From assembly GCA_016098155.1 (NCBI GenBank), contig JAAAJB010000007.1, positions 87,321 through 151,320 on the forward strand: 64,000 nucleotides of DNA, read 5' to 3'. The stretch is from Actinomortierella ambigua. Its lineage: Eukaryota; Mortierellomycota; Mortierellomycetes; Mortierellales; Mortierellaceae. The notes under the pieces were generated by a model. It was not told the DNA's origin. It searched no databases and saw nothing but the letters and a program-made list of their open reading frames with translations. This document shows positions 11,500-24,109 of this stretch, one piece after another. The position numbers and the translations under genes are program-made. Positions within the stretch are counted from its first letter, which is position 1, and each line of letters opens with the position of its first letter.

Positions 11500-13951
11500 A
11501 TGAGGGGCGGACGCCAGCAACATGATCAACCTGCATCCTCTGCAAGACATTCATGCAACACCGCCTCAACTCTCACGGATGCCAGCAGCAACATTCTAGC
11601 TCTGCTCAACAGCTTCTCAGTCGAGCAACTTGAAAGCTTTGAGCAGAGTCTGCGAGCGATCAAAGAGCAAAAGTTGGCAGGATCCCTGGCTTCTCGAGGT
11701 CAAACAACTGCCGTAGGAGCAACACCAGCCCCAACACCGTCGTCCTCTGCTCCAGCTCTAGTGCCTGAGGCGCAAACCTCCTGCGTGGAGACGGTCGATG
11801 ATATACCATGGCTGACGTTCACCCACAAGGTCAAACGGCAGGAGCAGCAGGTCAGGATCAGGATCGATGTTGAGCGAGTTGCCATGGCGGATATTGCTGA
11901 CGAAGCATTTCGAGCCGCCAACTGCGTCTATCCAAAAGCGAACGATCCACAGGTGCAGGATCGAGGCGCGAGGAAGCTTTTTGAGCAAGAGTGCAATCTA
12001 CAAGGCTGGAGGCTAACGTTCCTTAACAAGGGCATTTTAGAGGGAAACAAAGCGCTTATCCAGAAGGCAGTTGTCTACTTTCGTAACTCTTCAACTACCT
12101 CGCGCTCTCGGCGTGCTTTCAGGAAGGACAAGATTGCGTCGGGGTTGTTCAGGAAGCATTTGAACTCACGCAAAGGCAAGACGACTATTGCACCCGTTGT
12201 CGGTGACAGGTCGCCATCGTCAACACAGAGCCAAATCTTGCCTGTCCCCTCCATGACAATTCAAGAGCCTATCTATCCCAGGAACAACCAAGGGACATTT
12301 ATCCAGTGGCAGCCTACCCACCGCCCCGTGGCACCACAGAGCAAAGCAGGTGCATTAGGCTCTTCCATCACAGCTGCCAGTGCTCGTCATTTACAGGAAC
12401 AGGCACCTGGATCGACCGTCTGGATCACGCACAAAGGCACCCTTCGTGACTGTGAGGTCACCGTCCATCCCTCAAACGACCCCAGACCGGAGATCCTCAG
12501 CCAGAACTCGTCGTCGTCTTTCCTTCCGCTGCCTGTCAGCCATCCAGCCAACGCTCCTCTTCTGGCTATGACACCATCGTCCTTCACTTTCGACGCCCGT
12601 TATGCCGGCAGGATCGAGAGACTCGAGTTGATCTCTGATATCGACCATGTCATGGTGGAGACCCTCCCCACAGAATTCAAGAGCGTCAACAGTGTCTTCC
12701 CGCGAGCATATATCACTGAAGAAGCCGATCTGGACGAAGCCACGATTCAGTGGGCCATGTTTGGTATCCGCCAAGCCGAAGAGTCACTGTTGAACGAGGT
12801 TGGATGGAAGCTGGTAAGGATAAGCCGATCATTCAGGACACCTCAAAAAAAAACTGTCCCTCATCCATGGTCTTGGCAGCAAGTCTCACCTCAATACTTT
12901 GCGCTCCTCTTTCGTCCCATAGTGCTGGGTCAACCATGACAAGCTCGCAGGAAAGAAACTGGTGCTTCAACAGGCCTTGGATGCATACCGAAAGAAATTC
13001 CTACCGGAAACATTTCAACCACGACGAAGGATTGGACCGACAATGCAGCCAAAGGCTTGGCAACCAGGACGAGATGGGGCGCAAGACTCGCCAACACTTG
13101 CTAATGTCGAAAAGAACCCTCCACTCTCCCAAAGTCTGGTCAATGTCGGAAGTGGGACTTTTGTGGAGGAGGATGTTGGTCCGGGCATGGAGGTACATGG
13201 AGACTTTGAAGGTCGCAAACAGAATTCTGGGTCAGTCCGTTTCTTTGACCTCGACGCGTCTCCATCAAAGGCCGATCAAAGCATAGCCCTTGCAGACTCA
13301 CATAGCACACGCAAAGGCGCGGAAACGTTTGGAAGCGATTACGAGGAGGAGTCGATGAACGAGGTCGGCTCACAGGAAGCGTCTAGCGAAGGCGAGGAGG
13401 AGCAGGAAAGCGGAGAGGAGAAAGAGGGCGAAGGCTACTCAGCGATGGCACATTCATCTGTGCTTGAGGAGATTGACCGATTCCTGAATGAGGGTTCTGA
13501 GTCGGACGAATCCTCGGACGAGGACAGCCTCTCGGACAGCGCCGAGCACTCACAAATGTCGCTTCTTTCCATCACGGGCAGGATCCGGACTTATAGTCTC
13601 GGCACAGGATCGGGTTCAGCACGAAGTCGCCCTATTGATCGGACAATGATGCAAAGGCGCGGTCAATCGCATGTGAGACATCTGTCGACCCCTTTCGAAC
13701 ATCAGAGTGTGCTTCCATCCTCTAACCATCGTCGCGCTTCTGGATCCATATCGCTGGAGCAGGATGGGCCGCGGAGCTCATCGACGGATACACGAGATCC
13801 ACCTGTGCCTTTCAAGCGCCCAAGATTGGAGGTAGACCAGACAGACTACTACGATTATTGGGCCCGACTCTATGAGAGGGACCAGGACGGTAGCGGGGAT
13901 GAAACAGACCAACAAGAAGATGATGACGGAACACCCGATAGTGGCGGATAG
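11500..13951 (+). CDS. Unknown protein with a duplicated about 85-residue domain
   Basis: Two exons, 11500-12813 and 12923-13951, phase 0, 780 aa. Two stretches look homologous to each other. The first is near residues 105-195 (RIRIDVERVAMADIADEAFRAAN, then WRLTFLNKGILEGNKALIQKAV). The second is near residues 365-470 (RLELISDIDHVMVETLPTEFKSVN, then WKLCWVNHDKLAGKKLVLQQAL). Both share an F-x(3)N-x-V-[FY]-P-[KR]-A centre and an aliphatic helix after a W-[KR]-L strand. The intron falls inside the second copy and its removal restores the WKL-CWVN match, which supports the splice model. The first copy is followed by a basic, Arg/Lys-rich segment. The C-terminal third is Ser/Glu/Asp-rich and probably disordered. 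I recall similar duplicated domains of unknown function (possibly DUF8032) in zygomycete-type fungi but cannot confirm it. The gene lies 136 bases after the GH16 gene. Function unknown; a nuclear regulatory role is only a guess. Confidence 0.75.
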
Positions 13952-14136
13952 GCGCGAGTGAAATGGAAAAAAATAAAGTTTACAAAGTGGCGTTATTTAG
14001 TGGCGTTACACTAGTAGTTTGGTCGTGACTGAAGCACTCTTTTTGTTTCCCCTTCTACACATTCACACAGCCTTCACATCCATTGATGCCACCTGTAGCC
14101 CCTTCTCCTGCCAGTCTCATTGTCTAGTTTCACAGG

Positions 14137-17100
14137 ATGAGCCTGCAGGGTGCACTGCCTGATCCACCACATGCCTCTGGGGGATTCGACCCAGCATTTC
14201 CGGATGTTGAACCTTCCATGGCACCCACGTCTCCTCAGTCTGGAATGCAGTACAGTGCATTGGCATCGCTGATCACAACTGGCGGGAGTATGACGAGCTT
14301 GCTCATGCAATTGGCCTTTTTTTTCCCTTTTAGTTATGACAATTGGAACGCTATTGGCTAACCTGGTGTAATACTCGCCACCTGTTAGTGTTGCAAGGAA
14401 TGCCTTCACCAGGAGCCTCGCTCCCCGAGTTCAAGTTGGTAGACACCAAGGACAAAACAGTGAGGAGGATGCTAAAGCAGAAGAGTCTCGACCGAGAGTC
14501 GCGCAAGCACCAGGTGGACTTCTTGCGACGTATTGTCGACAGCGTCCAAGTCAATGGCATGTAGGTACCTCATGGTACACGCCACTGAAAATACAATTTG
14601 ATTACAGGCACACTTTACTCACATATTTGTAACCCTTTGCCACCAAATTAAAAAAAATCACTAAACAGCTTGTTCCCGCCTGCCAACCAAACAACGGCTC
14701 ACCACGAGGACCTCTTCAAACCGACTCAGCTCCGCGGTCTGTCACGTCTATCTGCAGCAGTGATTGACCACCCTGTGAACCCTCGACGGCTCTTGTCGCC
14801 ACTGCAACCTCGAGCGGACTCGATTTATCAGCTCCCAGTCGAAGACCCTCTCGTTTCGCTCTATCGAATGAAGCTGCAAATGGACGCCCTCTCCCACTCC
14901 TTACCCACACCATCTCATATGACATACCCAATGGCAAAACCTTTATCTCTACCCTTGTCGCCATCCACTCCCACAACCAATACCACCGCCACTCACATTG
15001 CTCCGGCCTGCAATCACGTCGTCGACCAAAGAGACGCACATTCCTGGGAATCGCCTACAAGCGCTCTATCATCCTCCTCACATACCAAGCAAGCCCAAAC
15101 AAATTCAGAGGCAGCCCCTCATGCGCGGCAAAAGCGACAAGCAGCTGACGAGTCGGACCACGAAAAGGAGCGCACAGCGGGTGTCAAACGCACAAAGGCA
15201 GCAACGAATGCGCCCTCGAGATCTGGTTTGTCGACGCGACCAGAAGGCGATCACACTAGTGTGGCCAACACCCCTTCGTCGTCCAGGGAGGACTCGAGCT
15301 TGCCGGATTCCAGTTTGTCCACCAACCCTGGATCAACCCGTTCCGATGAATCGGGACGCACCGTGCAACCCGCAACCCCACGACCCTCAGCTCCTCAGGC
15401 ACCTCGGGTGTCGGCCTTGGAAGAAGAAGGCATGCAACAAGCAAACGAAGAAGAAAAAAAAAGACGGAGATTTCGATAAATCATCTTGCTGCCTTTCGAA
15501 AGGGTGATTGGAGTTTATCATATTAACCTTTACTTCTTACTCTATCGTGAAAATAGATCCCGTCATTGAGTTTGAAAACACCATCAAGGGGCTTCTGGAT
15601 GATTCAATAGAGACTGAGCAGCCCGTACGGCTGTCAGTTGTGGATCTGAGAAACATCTCGCGACTGATCAACCAGCTCAATTCGAAGAGCCTTGTGGGCG
15701 AGGTTCAGATGGACGACTTTAGCCGGCTACTGAAATACCTAGAGTCGTTTGTGAGCGACCCAGAAAGCAGCAGGTGTTTCCCTCTCGACAATGACGGCGA
15801 TGGTAATGACATGCAGGACGCAAGTGGCGACGAGCTGGACTCTAGGATAGCCACTGCATTCGACAACACCATGCTCGTCATTGAGCACTTGGCCTTGGCA
15901 GTCTTGATTCTCAACAATCAAGACATTCCGCAGCACATCTACCCGGAGGAACTTTTGATCAACAGCTTGGATGTGTTCAAGAGTATTGCAGATAAGATGC
16001 TTGTTCCTGCACTCGAGTTCTCGAAGGATGTTGCTGCACATGCCAGGGGATTCAGGGTTTTTACGACCATGGTTGGCAGCCAGGCTCACAGGCAACGGAT
16101 GCTATCATTTGTCAGCACAGCGTGCCACCTCTCGCACAACCTTGCCCAACTGTCTGAAACGGATATTGCCGACAGTGTCGTCGTGAAGCTGGTTTACCTT
16201 GCGCTGGCATTGTTCTTCATCGACACAACTGCCAATATGATGGTTGGACCCGTGGAAACCGAATCCTTGAAGCTTTCGGGCACCAACCTTCTGCGTCAGG
16301 TATCTTTCTCGCTTTTTGTTTTATTCTCATCAAGGAAATGAGACTCTTCTTTCAGGGAAAGTATGGTCTCTTGCTGCTGCTAACCGTCTCAGTCTCTCCT
16401 TGTTTCTAGATATTCACCAAACACCCCACTCAACGCCTTTGGATCCTGGAAGAGATCCTGTCCTCATTAATCAAACTTCCGTATGGCAAGAAGATCTCCA
16501 AAGGATACAGGTACTACTCGACACATGTGCATCCTCGCTTCCATAGTTGTGGCTTGATATACTTTTCACTAATACCCGACCTCTCCCTCGTTTGTCAGAC
16601 TTGCCGATGGGTCCAAGATCCACACGTCGTCGGCTCTTATTATGCAGCTCATTCAAGCTTGCACTGAGAATGCCGTGCCAGGAGACTCTTTGCCAAAAGC
16701 TTTTTTCGAAATGAGTCCTGCAGTTCAACGAGCAGAGATCTGGAAGGTACCTTTGAGCCAGCATTGATTTTTCTCCGCATATGTTGTTTGTCATCAAGAT
16801 TTTTGCCACTGATCCACTTGGCATCTTTTTCTTCTTTTGGGGGGTGCTATGGAATTGAATAGCTTGCAGATCTTCTCAAACCAGCATCAGAAAGTGCGCA
16901 CGCCAGCATGACCTATGTGTTCAAGTTCCTGCTGTCACGAAGTATGAAGAGCAGCAAGTCATCCATTGAGGCTGACTACAGGACAGCTCTGGATTCCCTG
17001 GTCACCGATCTATTGGTTGTCCTGGGTCATCCAGAGTGGCCGGTAGCAGAGCAATGTCTGTACATATACAGCACCTCCATGGTGCGATTCATTGATGACG

Positions 17101-20100
17101 CTAAGAGTGAGCTCAACACAAGGACGATGGCTGTAGACTCCCTCGGAATGGTGGCAGCCAAGATCAAAACTACTATGCTTCGCTGTAAGAATTCCACTTT
17201 GGCGTCGCATCTTAAGCATCAGGCCTTACAGAATGAGGATGTAGAAGGCAGGGAGAAGATGGCAAACGAAGAATGGAGACTGTTCTATGGAGAACTCGGC
17301 AAGGGGACCAACATCAATGATCTCATCAGCCTGCAGGGGAGCTACAACCAAGTGATCGACTATCTCCAACCTCTCGAATGGAACGATCGTGCGATTAGAG
17401 CGGCCAAGTGTGCGTGGGTTTGGCAGTGGGCCAACCTTCTTTGCTCGGCGTGTAGCGCTTCGAAAGATATACAGGGTACAGACTGGCCTCAGGATAAATG
17501 GGGTATTATCTCCGATGAGACGATGAAGCTATGGCGGATACTGGCTGGCCATCCGCTGCCACAAGCGAGGAGAAGGTAGCATAACGGTTGCATTCATATT
17601 TGCCTCCATGTTCTGTCTCTACGCAATCTGACAAAACGAGAACTGACACACCCTCCCCCACCCGTTCTTGCGTTTTTGGTGACTATAGAGTGGCACGCAC
17701 ATTACCTCTAGAAGCTTCAGAGTATCTTACCTCACGGCAACCGCTCTTCCAGTCTTTTGACCTCCTCTTGTCCCGTATTCTAATGACACTTGAAGGAGGC
17801 GTTGTGGCGCTCCGGACAAAGTCCCTCAAGTCGCTTTCATTGATTGTGACGGGCGACTATGGAGTTCTTTCTCAACAAAACGTGCAGAAGACGATATCTC
17901 TTCGACTCCAAGACTCTAGCCCAGCTGTTCGTGATGCAGCCATCGATCTTGTCGGCAAGTACATGCTTGAGGACAAGGACATCCTGAAAGCGTACTATGA
18001 AATCGTCGGCGATCGCCTTTCTGTGAGTGACACGATGACTGTCCTTTTATGCTGAGCACTTTTCCTCTAATGACAACTAATTTTGCAGCAATGTACTTAC
18101 AATATCCTGCGTCTTCTATTTTGTTTGAAATTTCCTGTCGACATCAAACAGGATACAGGTCTTGGTGTACGTAAGCGAGTTATTCGTTTGTTCAAGGACA
18201 TTTTCGCAAAGACAGAGACAAGAGCTGTCAAAAATGACATTGCCAAGAGGATTTTATGGCGTGTGAAGGATGACGAACCGACCGTTCGAGATCTGGCAAT
18301 CAAGAGCGCGTTTGATATTTGGTTCGGCGAGTTTGTCCAAGCAACGCAACCAGTTCTCTCGAACGCCAAGCTTGATGAGGAGCCGTCGAACGTCGCTCAA
18401 GAGTCACCCTTGAGCACCGTTTCGACCTCCCAGAGGCGCGTTGTTCTGCGCCGGGGGAGAGTGCTCGTAGACGCCGTAGAGCAATTGCCGCCACCTCTCG
18501 TGGATGCTTTTGGTCATGTCCTAGTGACTCTTTTGGGCAAGGAAGGAGCCATTACGGCGACACCGCATTCTGCTTCTGCCGCGAATGCGCCCATGAGCTC
18601 TCAGGCGTTTTCAAGAGTCTGTTATATCCTTGTCGATTGTCTTGTAGACTTGATTGTTGTGCTTCAGGAAGAAGAGGAAGCCACCTCCAAGGCTGGCACG
18701 ATCGCCACGATGCATGCGCTCAGCATTTTCAGCAAGGCAGAGCCTCGGTTGATGACGGCAAGACACTTGGCCACACTACGGACATATCTCGTTGGTGCTT
18801 CGACAGCAGACGACTGGCGAATCACGATGCATGTGCTCAAGATCTATTTGGATGTAGTCCCGGCCGTTCAGGAGACGACCAGTCTAGCATTTGCCCAGTC
18901 GGTGGAGAAGCTTCTTTCGAGTCTGTTGTCGAGCTGTCCATTGGTGGTGGTGCCGGATGCAGCGCGTGCGTTGTGTCTTGTCATCCGATTAGTGACCCTG
19001 CAGAGTGCTCGACTGAGCAAGCTGATCCAGAGCTGTGTGGGCATGCTCCGGTCCGATCTTGAGCGGTTTCACCGTCAAGGCACACAGATGACCGAAAACA
19101 AGACTCGGCGCCTACTGCTCATCACGGGTCTCCTGTGCCAACATTTTCCCTTTGATAAGGAGATTGAGAAGCATCCTGAGGAGCAGCATTTGGCGACGCT
19201 CGCTTCCAATATGGCTCCCTCAGTGCACGAGACGGTGTTCAACACCCTTCTCTCCTACTTTTCCAAGGACTTGCCCGTCGCCATTCAACAGACGGCGTTG
19301 AGGTGCGTTGGATACGTTTTCCACTCGTTCCCGACGCTCATGAACACACAACAAGGCATCGAGCTGATGGACTCTGTCTTTGAAGAGCGCTCGCCCGCCC
19401 ATCTCCACGAGCTGCTACAACATTTTAACAACTACCTGATCAAGACGAACACGTTCGAGTCCGAGGCCGACGCCCACTCCTCAGCGACAGCAGCTAGTGG
19501 TCATAGCAGCAAGCGTGGTGGCGGCAAAAGGAGCCATTCGGACGCCGCGGCAGGATCTGGCAAGGCGACCAGGAGTCTGATCGCAAAGGCGGAAGACCAT
19601 CTGGAAGCCGGTATTGCGAGCGCGGTGATGCAACGGTATTTGGACCGTATCCTGCAATGTACGCTCATGCTGGATCCGACGGTGCAAGTGATTGCAGTGG
19701 ATGTGATGACCATCATCAACCAGCAGGCTCTGGTTCATCCGATGCTCTGCATGCCGTCGATCGTGGCCTTGGAGACAAGCCCCAACCGCGTCTTGAGCGA
19801 CCGCGTCCTCCGCATCCACAAGGACCTGCATCACAAGCATGCGTCCCTCATCTATGCCAAGAGCTTGGAGTGCATCCGAACCATGTATCTGTATCAGAAG
19901 CAGCTCCAGTCCTCGAGTGGCGAGCATGAAGTCCAAGGTAAAAAAAAACCTGCCATATTGCCTCTTCTCGGGGACGAACTGTGCGGACGAAAAAAAAATT
20001 GCTCATATGATCATTTGGCTCACCTTTTTTTCCCCCTATCCATTGACAATCTTTCAGGTTACAGAGCGGCGGAAGGGCGTATCCCCGAGTCGCTGCTCAA

Positions 20101-21220
20101 TCCAATGTATAGTCTAGTGTCGGAAAAACGTCAGGTTCGGCAGTCGTTGTTGTTGGGACTGGTCAAGCTGCTGGATGTCGAGCCATCGAATCCAACCTCG
20201 ACCGTCGATCCAATCTACATCCGCTTTCTCGGCGAGCTACTGGCGACTCTTGAGTATCGGACGGTGGAGGAGGTTCTTTACGTCATCTTCTATCTCAACC
20301 GGATCATTGCAGGGGCCGGATTTACATTGCTCGAGAGCTTGCGCGAACAACGGGATCCCTCTAGCACATGCAACTCTATAGGCATTCACTTGTCGTTGTC
20401 TAGCGGTACCATGGGGTCATCTTTGCCTATGGCATCGTCGTCGATGGACAAGGGCATGGCACCAGCTCCATCCAAGAGAAGTAAACGACGAAAAAAGAAG
20501 GGAATCTCCAACGACGCGATGGTAACGAGTAGTAGCCACCAGCGGTCTAGCCTGCTAGACCATGACGAGTCGGGCGAGGACGAGGTGGGCGACCGTGTGC
20601 TACTGGACTGGTACAGCAACATTCCCGAGGCGACCTTCCGGTCGATGGAGAGGACGGCCCGAGGGAGCATTGCGCTGGAGACAGTCGTCCTGGTCAAGAG
20701 CCATCTGAAGCACGTATATGACATTAGCGAAAGCCGCTGTCAGCAGTTCCAGCCGTCGGCCCATGCAGGACATAAAGAGCGACCCCATGCTATCCACGCC
20801 ACCCCGGGCAAGCTTCCTTGGAACAGGACACGTTTGGGGATCCAGATGTTGGTCATGAATGACCTGTCGACCATATCCAGCAACAGCACCACCACCACCA
20901 ACTCATCATCAGCAGGCGGAGATAAAAGTGATGACGGCGTGGCGACTCTTGCCCATACACGTGCTCGAAAGATGAGGGCGATCGACATCCAATTGGCGCG
21001 GTTCCGACGGCTCATGGAGGCAGAGTCTGTGGATAAGATGTTTGAATCTCTAGAGATTCGGTCGGAGCGCAACAGCAGTGGCCCAAGAAATGCATCGATA
21101 TCCATAGAACTGACAACCAGGATAGATCCAGAACCGGCCGGAGGACTAACGGCAAGTGGGGCAATGAGTGGTGATGATGACGGGCTCCACGGCCATGCCT
21201 CTGGTGAAGACGAGGCTTGA
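14137..21220 (+). CDS. SCC2: Cohesin loader SCC2/NIPBL/Mis4, with a one-base frameshift in an A-run
   Basis: Ten predicted exons: 14137-14287, 14398-14560, 14669-15503, 15557-16299, 16410-16510, 16599-16746, 16863-17575, 17689-18022, 18152-19937 and 20058-21220; about 2045 aa once one base is allowed for. The family is shown by HEAT-repeat blocks such as LRLQDSSPAVRDAAIDLVGKY, DTGLGVRKRVIRLFKDIF, AKRILWRVKDDEPTVRDLA and LWILEEILSSLIKLPYGKKI. SCC2 with SCC4 loads cohesin onto chromatin. In exon 3 the frame closes at a TAA just after a run of nine A (15454-15462). With one extra A, the reading continues into INHLAAFRK and joins DPVIEFEN through a GT-AG intron in exact phase. The last intron (19938-20057) is 120 bases with no in-frame stop, so its retention would add about 40 residues. 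The acceptor at 18152 was chosen over one at 18089 because it restores the conserved DRLS-DTG junction. Either an assembly error or a real lesion. Confidence 0.88.
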
Positions 21221-21408
21221 GCTTATAAGGACAAATGGATACAATTAGGCGCCATATTGTCTCTTTCTTTGGCACACTCGAAAAAAATTAAAAAAGCAAA
21301 AATGGCATTAGCGCGTTTATCTCCAGGGTCAAGACACCCCCCCTTTTTTAGAATGTTATTGATGATGATATGTTCTACAATGTTATAAGAAGATTCTACA
21401 CAGGGTGA

Positions 21409-23860
21409 CTATGCATTGGTGGCCAACTGGCGAATCTCGGCATCCTCATAACCGAGCAAGTACAAGACGTACTTGAGGCTCTTTTGGTTGATGCGGGCGC
21501 GAGCCTTCTGCTGCACACGGGGCTTGGCGTTGAAGGCAATACCCAAACCAGCCTTGGCCAACATCCACAAGTCGTTGGCACCATCGCCCACAGCAATGAC
21601 CTGGTCCAGCGTGACAGACTCGGCCTGTGCAATGACCTCCAACAACTCGGCCTTGCGCTCACCAGAGACAATGGGTCCGACAGTCTCGCCTGTCAGGTAC
21701 AGTCCATCGGGCGACACCTTGAGATGGTTCGCAAAGGCATAGTCCAGACCAAGAATATTCTTGACGTGCAGCGCCAGAGGCATGAATCCTCCCGAGATGA
21801 CAGCGAGCTTGAATCCAATCTTCTTCAGTGCCTTGCACAGATAGACGGCGTCCTCTGTAAACGTGAGCGATTCCTTCACCGTCTCCAACACCGCCACCGG
21901 TGTACCCTTCAGCAGCGCCACACGGCGGCGCAGCGACTCCTTAAAGTCAATCTCACCGTTCATAGCCGCCTCCGTGATTTCCTGGTAGCAAGAGCAGAAA
22001 GAAAGAGAGAGAGAGAGAGAAAGGATTTGGTAAGCATTGGAAATCAGACATTGCGAGACAAACCATTGGATAACACAGCTCAAAACAAAAAAAAAAAAAA
22101 AAAAAAAGAGAGATATCATAGAGATGCTCAAGAAAAGATGGAGAGAGATGAAGGGCAAACACACATACCGACACCTTGTCCATCACACCGGCGTGACGAG
22201 CAATCTCATCAATCACCTCCTGCTGAATCAGAGTCGAATCCATATCAAAAACGACGAGACGCTTATGCTTTCGGAAGACATCGTATGGCTGCAGAGCAAC
22301 ATCGGTACCATGCTGAGCAGACAACTGGAACAGCGTCTCTCGGAAGCGATCCATGTCCAGGTTGGCCGGCACCGAGAGCTTGTAATCAGCACACGCCAAT
22401 CGACCCTCGTTCAAGCGCACCATCTTCTCGACCGAGATCTTGGCCCGAAGCAGCAGACCCGTCCACGAGGCCATGAATCCAGAAGTAAGACCTTGCTGAC
22501 AGAGCACCGTCGCCGTGTACTTGAGGCGGCCCTCGTAGGGCGCATCCTCGAGCGATCGGGGCACATAGCTGCCAAAGTGGGGGTCCTTCTTGAGCGAATC
22601 CAAAATGTCAAACGTCAGCGTCGCATCCCACTGCTTGGCAGCACTGGCCAGGTCCTGGAAGATGCCCAGATCGTCCTTCTTGACCGTGATCAGGATCGCA
22701 AACGTCACATTGTGATACAGGCGCGCAAAGGAAAAGTCCTCCAGCTCACAATCGTACTTGGCTGCACAGTGCAGCAGCGACCCAATGATGTCCGTGCCGT
22801 GGGGCCCGCTCATCGAAATGAGAACCTTTTGGTGTGGCAGTAACGCTGCGGGAGGGAACCACGTCTTTTCCACCGGTGGAAGAGTCGTTGGGCGCCACAT
22901 CATGACTGGCGAATCAGTGTTGAACTGGACACCACCTGGCGAATATGGGGTTTCTAAATTCACATTTTTTGTTCCCAAAAAAATAAGAAAAAAGGAGGGG
23001 ACAAAAGATTTTTGTGTGTGAGGTTCGAGGGGCGGGCATTGGACTGTTTATGTACGACCTCCTGGATCTCCATCGCATTTGGCTGATCCAAAAGACAACC
23101 AACAACAACACATGTCTGCTTTTCAACCATCCTTACCTGCAGAGCGACCACCAGGGCTCATGATCTCGGGAGGCTGAGCAGAAGTCTGGATCCTTGTGAC
23201 GGCACCGGTGAGCTGCTCCATGAGCTCCTTCTTGATGGTGCTTAGTTGCTCAGATCTGGCAAAGGGCATCCTCCGGACCCGATCCAGATATGCGTCGCTC
23301 AGTCCCAGTCCTGCATGGCGGTCCATCTTCTTGATAATCTTGACAATACCTGTAAAGTTGAGGAAGATGTACCTCTCCAGCTGGATGATCGACTGGAGCG
23401 AGGCCTCGATCGTCTGCTTTGACGTCGAAGCATACGACGCTCGGATCCTTTGTGTCTCGGCCGCCGTCAGTGCAGCCACCACCCCCACCTGCTCGTCCAA
23501 CATGGCCAGGAACTCGGGAACCTTGACTTGCAAAGTACCCATCCGGGCGGCAATGGTTTGTGGGAACGACTGCAGCTCTGAGAGTGCCTCGGCAAAGGAG
23601 CTCATGCCCAGGCTGTAGGGCGGCGAGGAAGGAAGGCCATTAGATGTCTGCACGGGGGAGCCTAGCTGGGGAATCGACGACGTCGTGCCGACACTGCCCT
23701 TGTTGACACCGTTGGTGGTGGTTGCTGAGGAGGGCCTCAAGCATGCAGGGGCGATCTCGTCTTTGATAAACTGCTTGAGTTGGGAATAGTCGATAACCTT
23801 GGGCTGCCACTCAACGGGCAGCTGCTGCTTCCGCTCGTTGAGGTAATTGCCGTACTTCAT
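21409..23860 (-). CDS. SPX domain fused to ACT-HAD phosphoserine phosphatase
   Basis: Three exons (minus): 23860-23137, 22953-22169 and 21981-21409, giving 693 aa. Residues 1-225 are an SPX domain: start MKYGNYLNER, Y25/K29/K33, and the basic helix KIIKKMDRH (K174, K177, K178), the inositol-pyrophosphate binding surface in this family. A GTAAGG donor and TTAG acceptor join SPX to the enzyme in exact phase; the enzyme frame has no ATG before its conserved N-region. Residues about 280-460 are ACT-like (KVLISMSGPHGTD). The HAD SerB domain is complete: DMDST (D478, D480), S566 in ISGG, K613 and GDGAND (D636, D640). It should hydrolyse O-phosphoserine to serine and phosphate, the last step of the phosphorylated serine pathway. 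Only 249 bases separate the start from the ABC transporter's stop. The phosphatase call is very strong and the SPX call strong; the fusion itself is predicted, not proven. Confidence 0.8.
22087..22107. repeat. 21-A homopolymer in SPX-phosphatase intron 2
   Basis: An A run on the plus strand is a T run on the coding strand, within the intron 21982-22168. A GA-rich stretch at about 22000-22020 is nearby. Both look like intronic low-complexity sequence. Confidence 0.85.
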
Positions 23861-24109
23861 TCTTTCTTACTGAAGAGGAGGAATGAGGAGGAATGAGCCA
23901 AAAAAAAAGGAAGGTGAATGAAATGAATGTGAGAAGGGAGAAAAGGGAAAAAGAATGCCTTTATTTTTTTAGGAGACGGGGGGAGACTCTGTGTTTTGCG
24001 GGGTTCCACCAAAACGGGATGATAAGGGAGACGATGATTCATTTTTGATTTGCCTACAAACTCTATTATTCCCTCTTCCTCCTCGTGCCTACATCGGTAA
24101 CACCAACGC

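Noticed and set aside
18089..18151. Additional 21 codons at the start of SCC2 exon 9
   Set aside because: An in-frame acceptor exists at 18089, but using 18152 restores the conserved junction DRLS-DTGLGVRKRV.
21484..22476. 330-codon open frame antisense to the phosphoserine phosphatase
   Set aside because: It mirrors conserved SerB codons on the other strand, crosses its intron with A-run and GA repeats, and its translation has no family character.
23123..23860. SPX domain as a separate 245-residue gene
   Set aside because: Possible, but it would leave the phosphatase without a proper start and ignores a strong in-phase donor/acceptor pair. Kept as the main alternative to the fusion.
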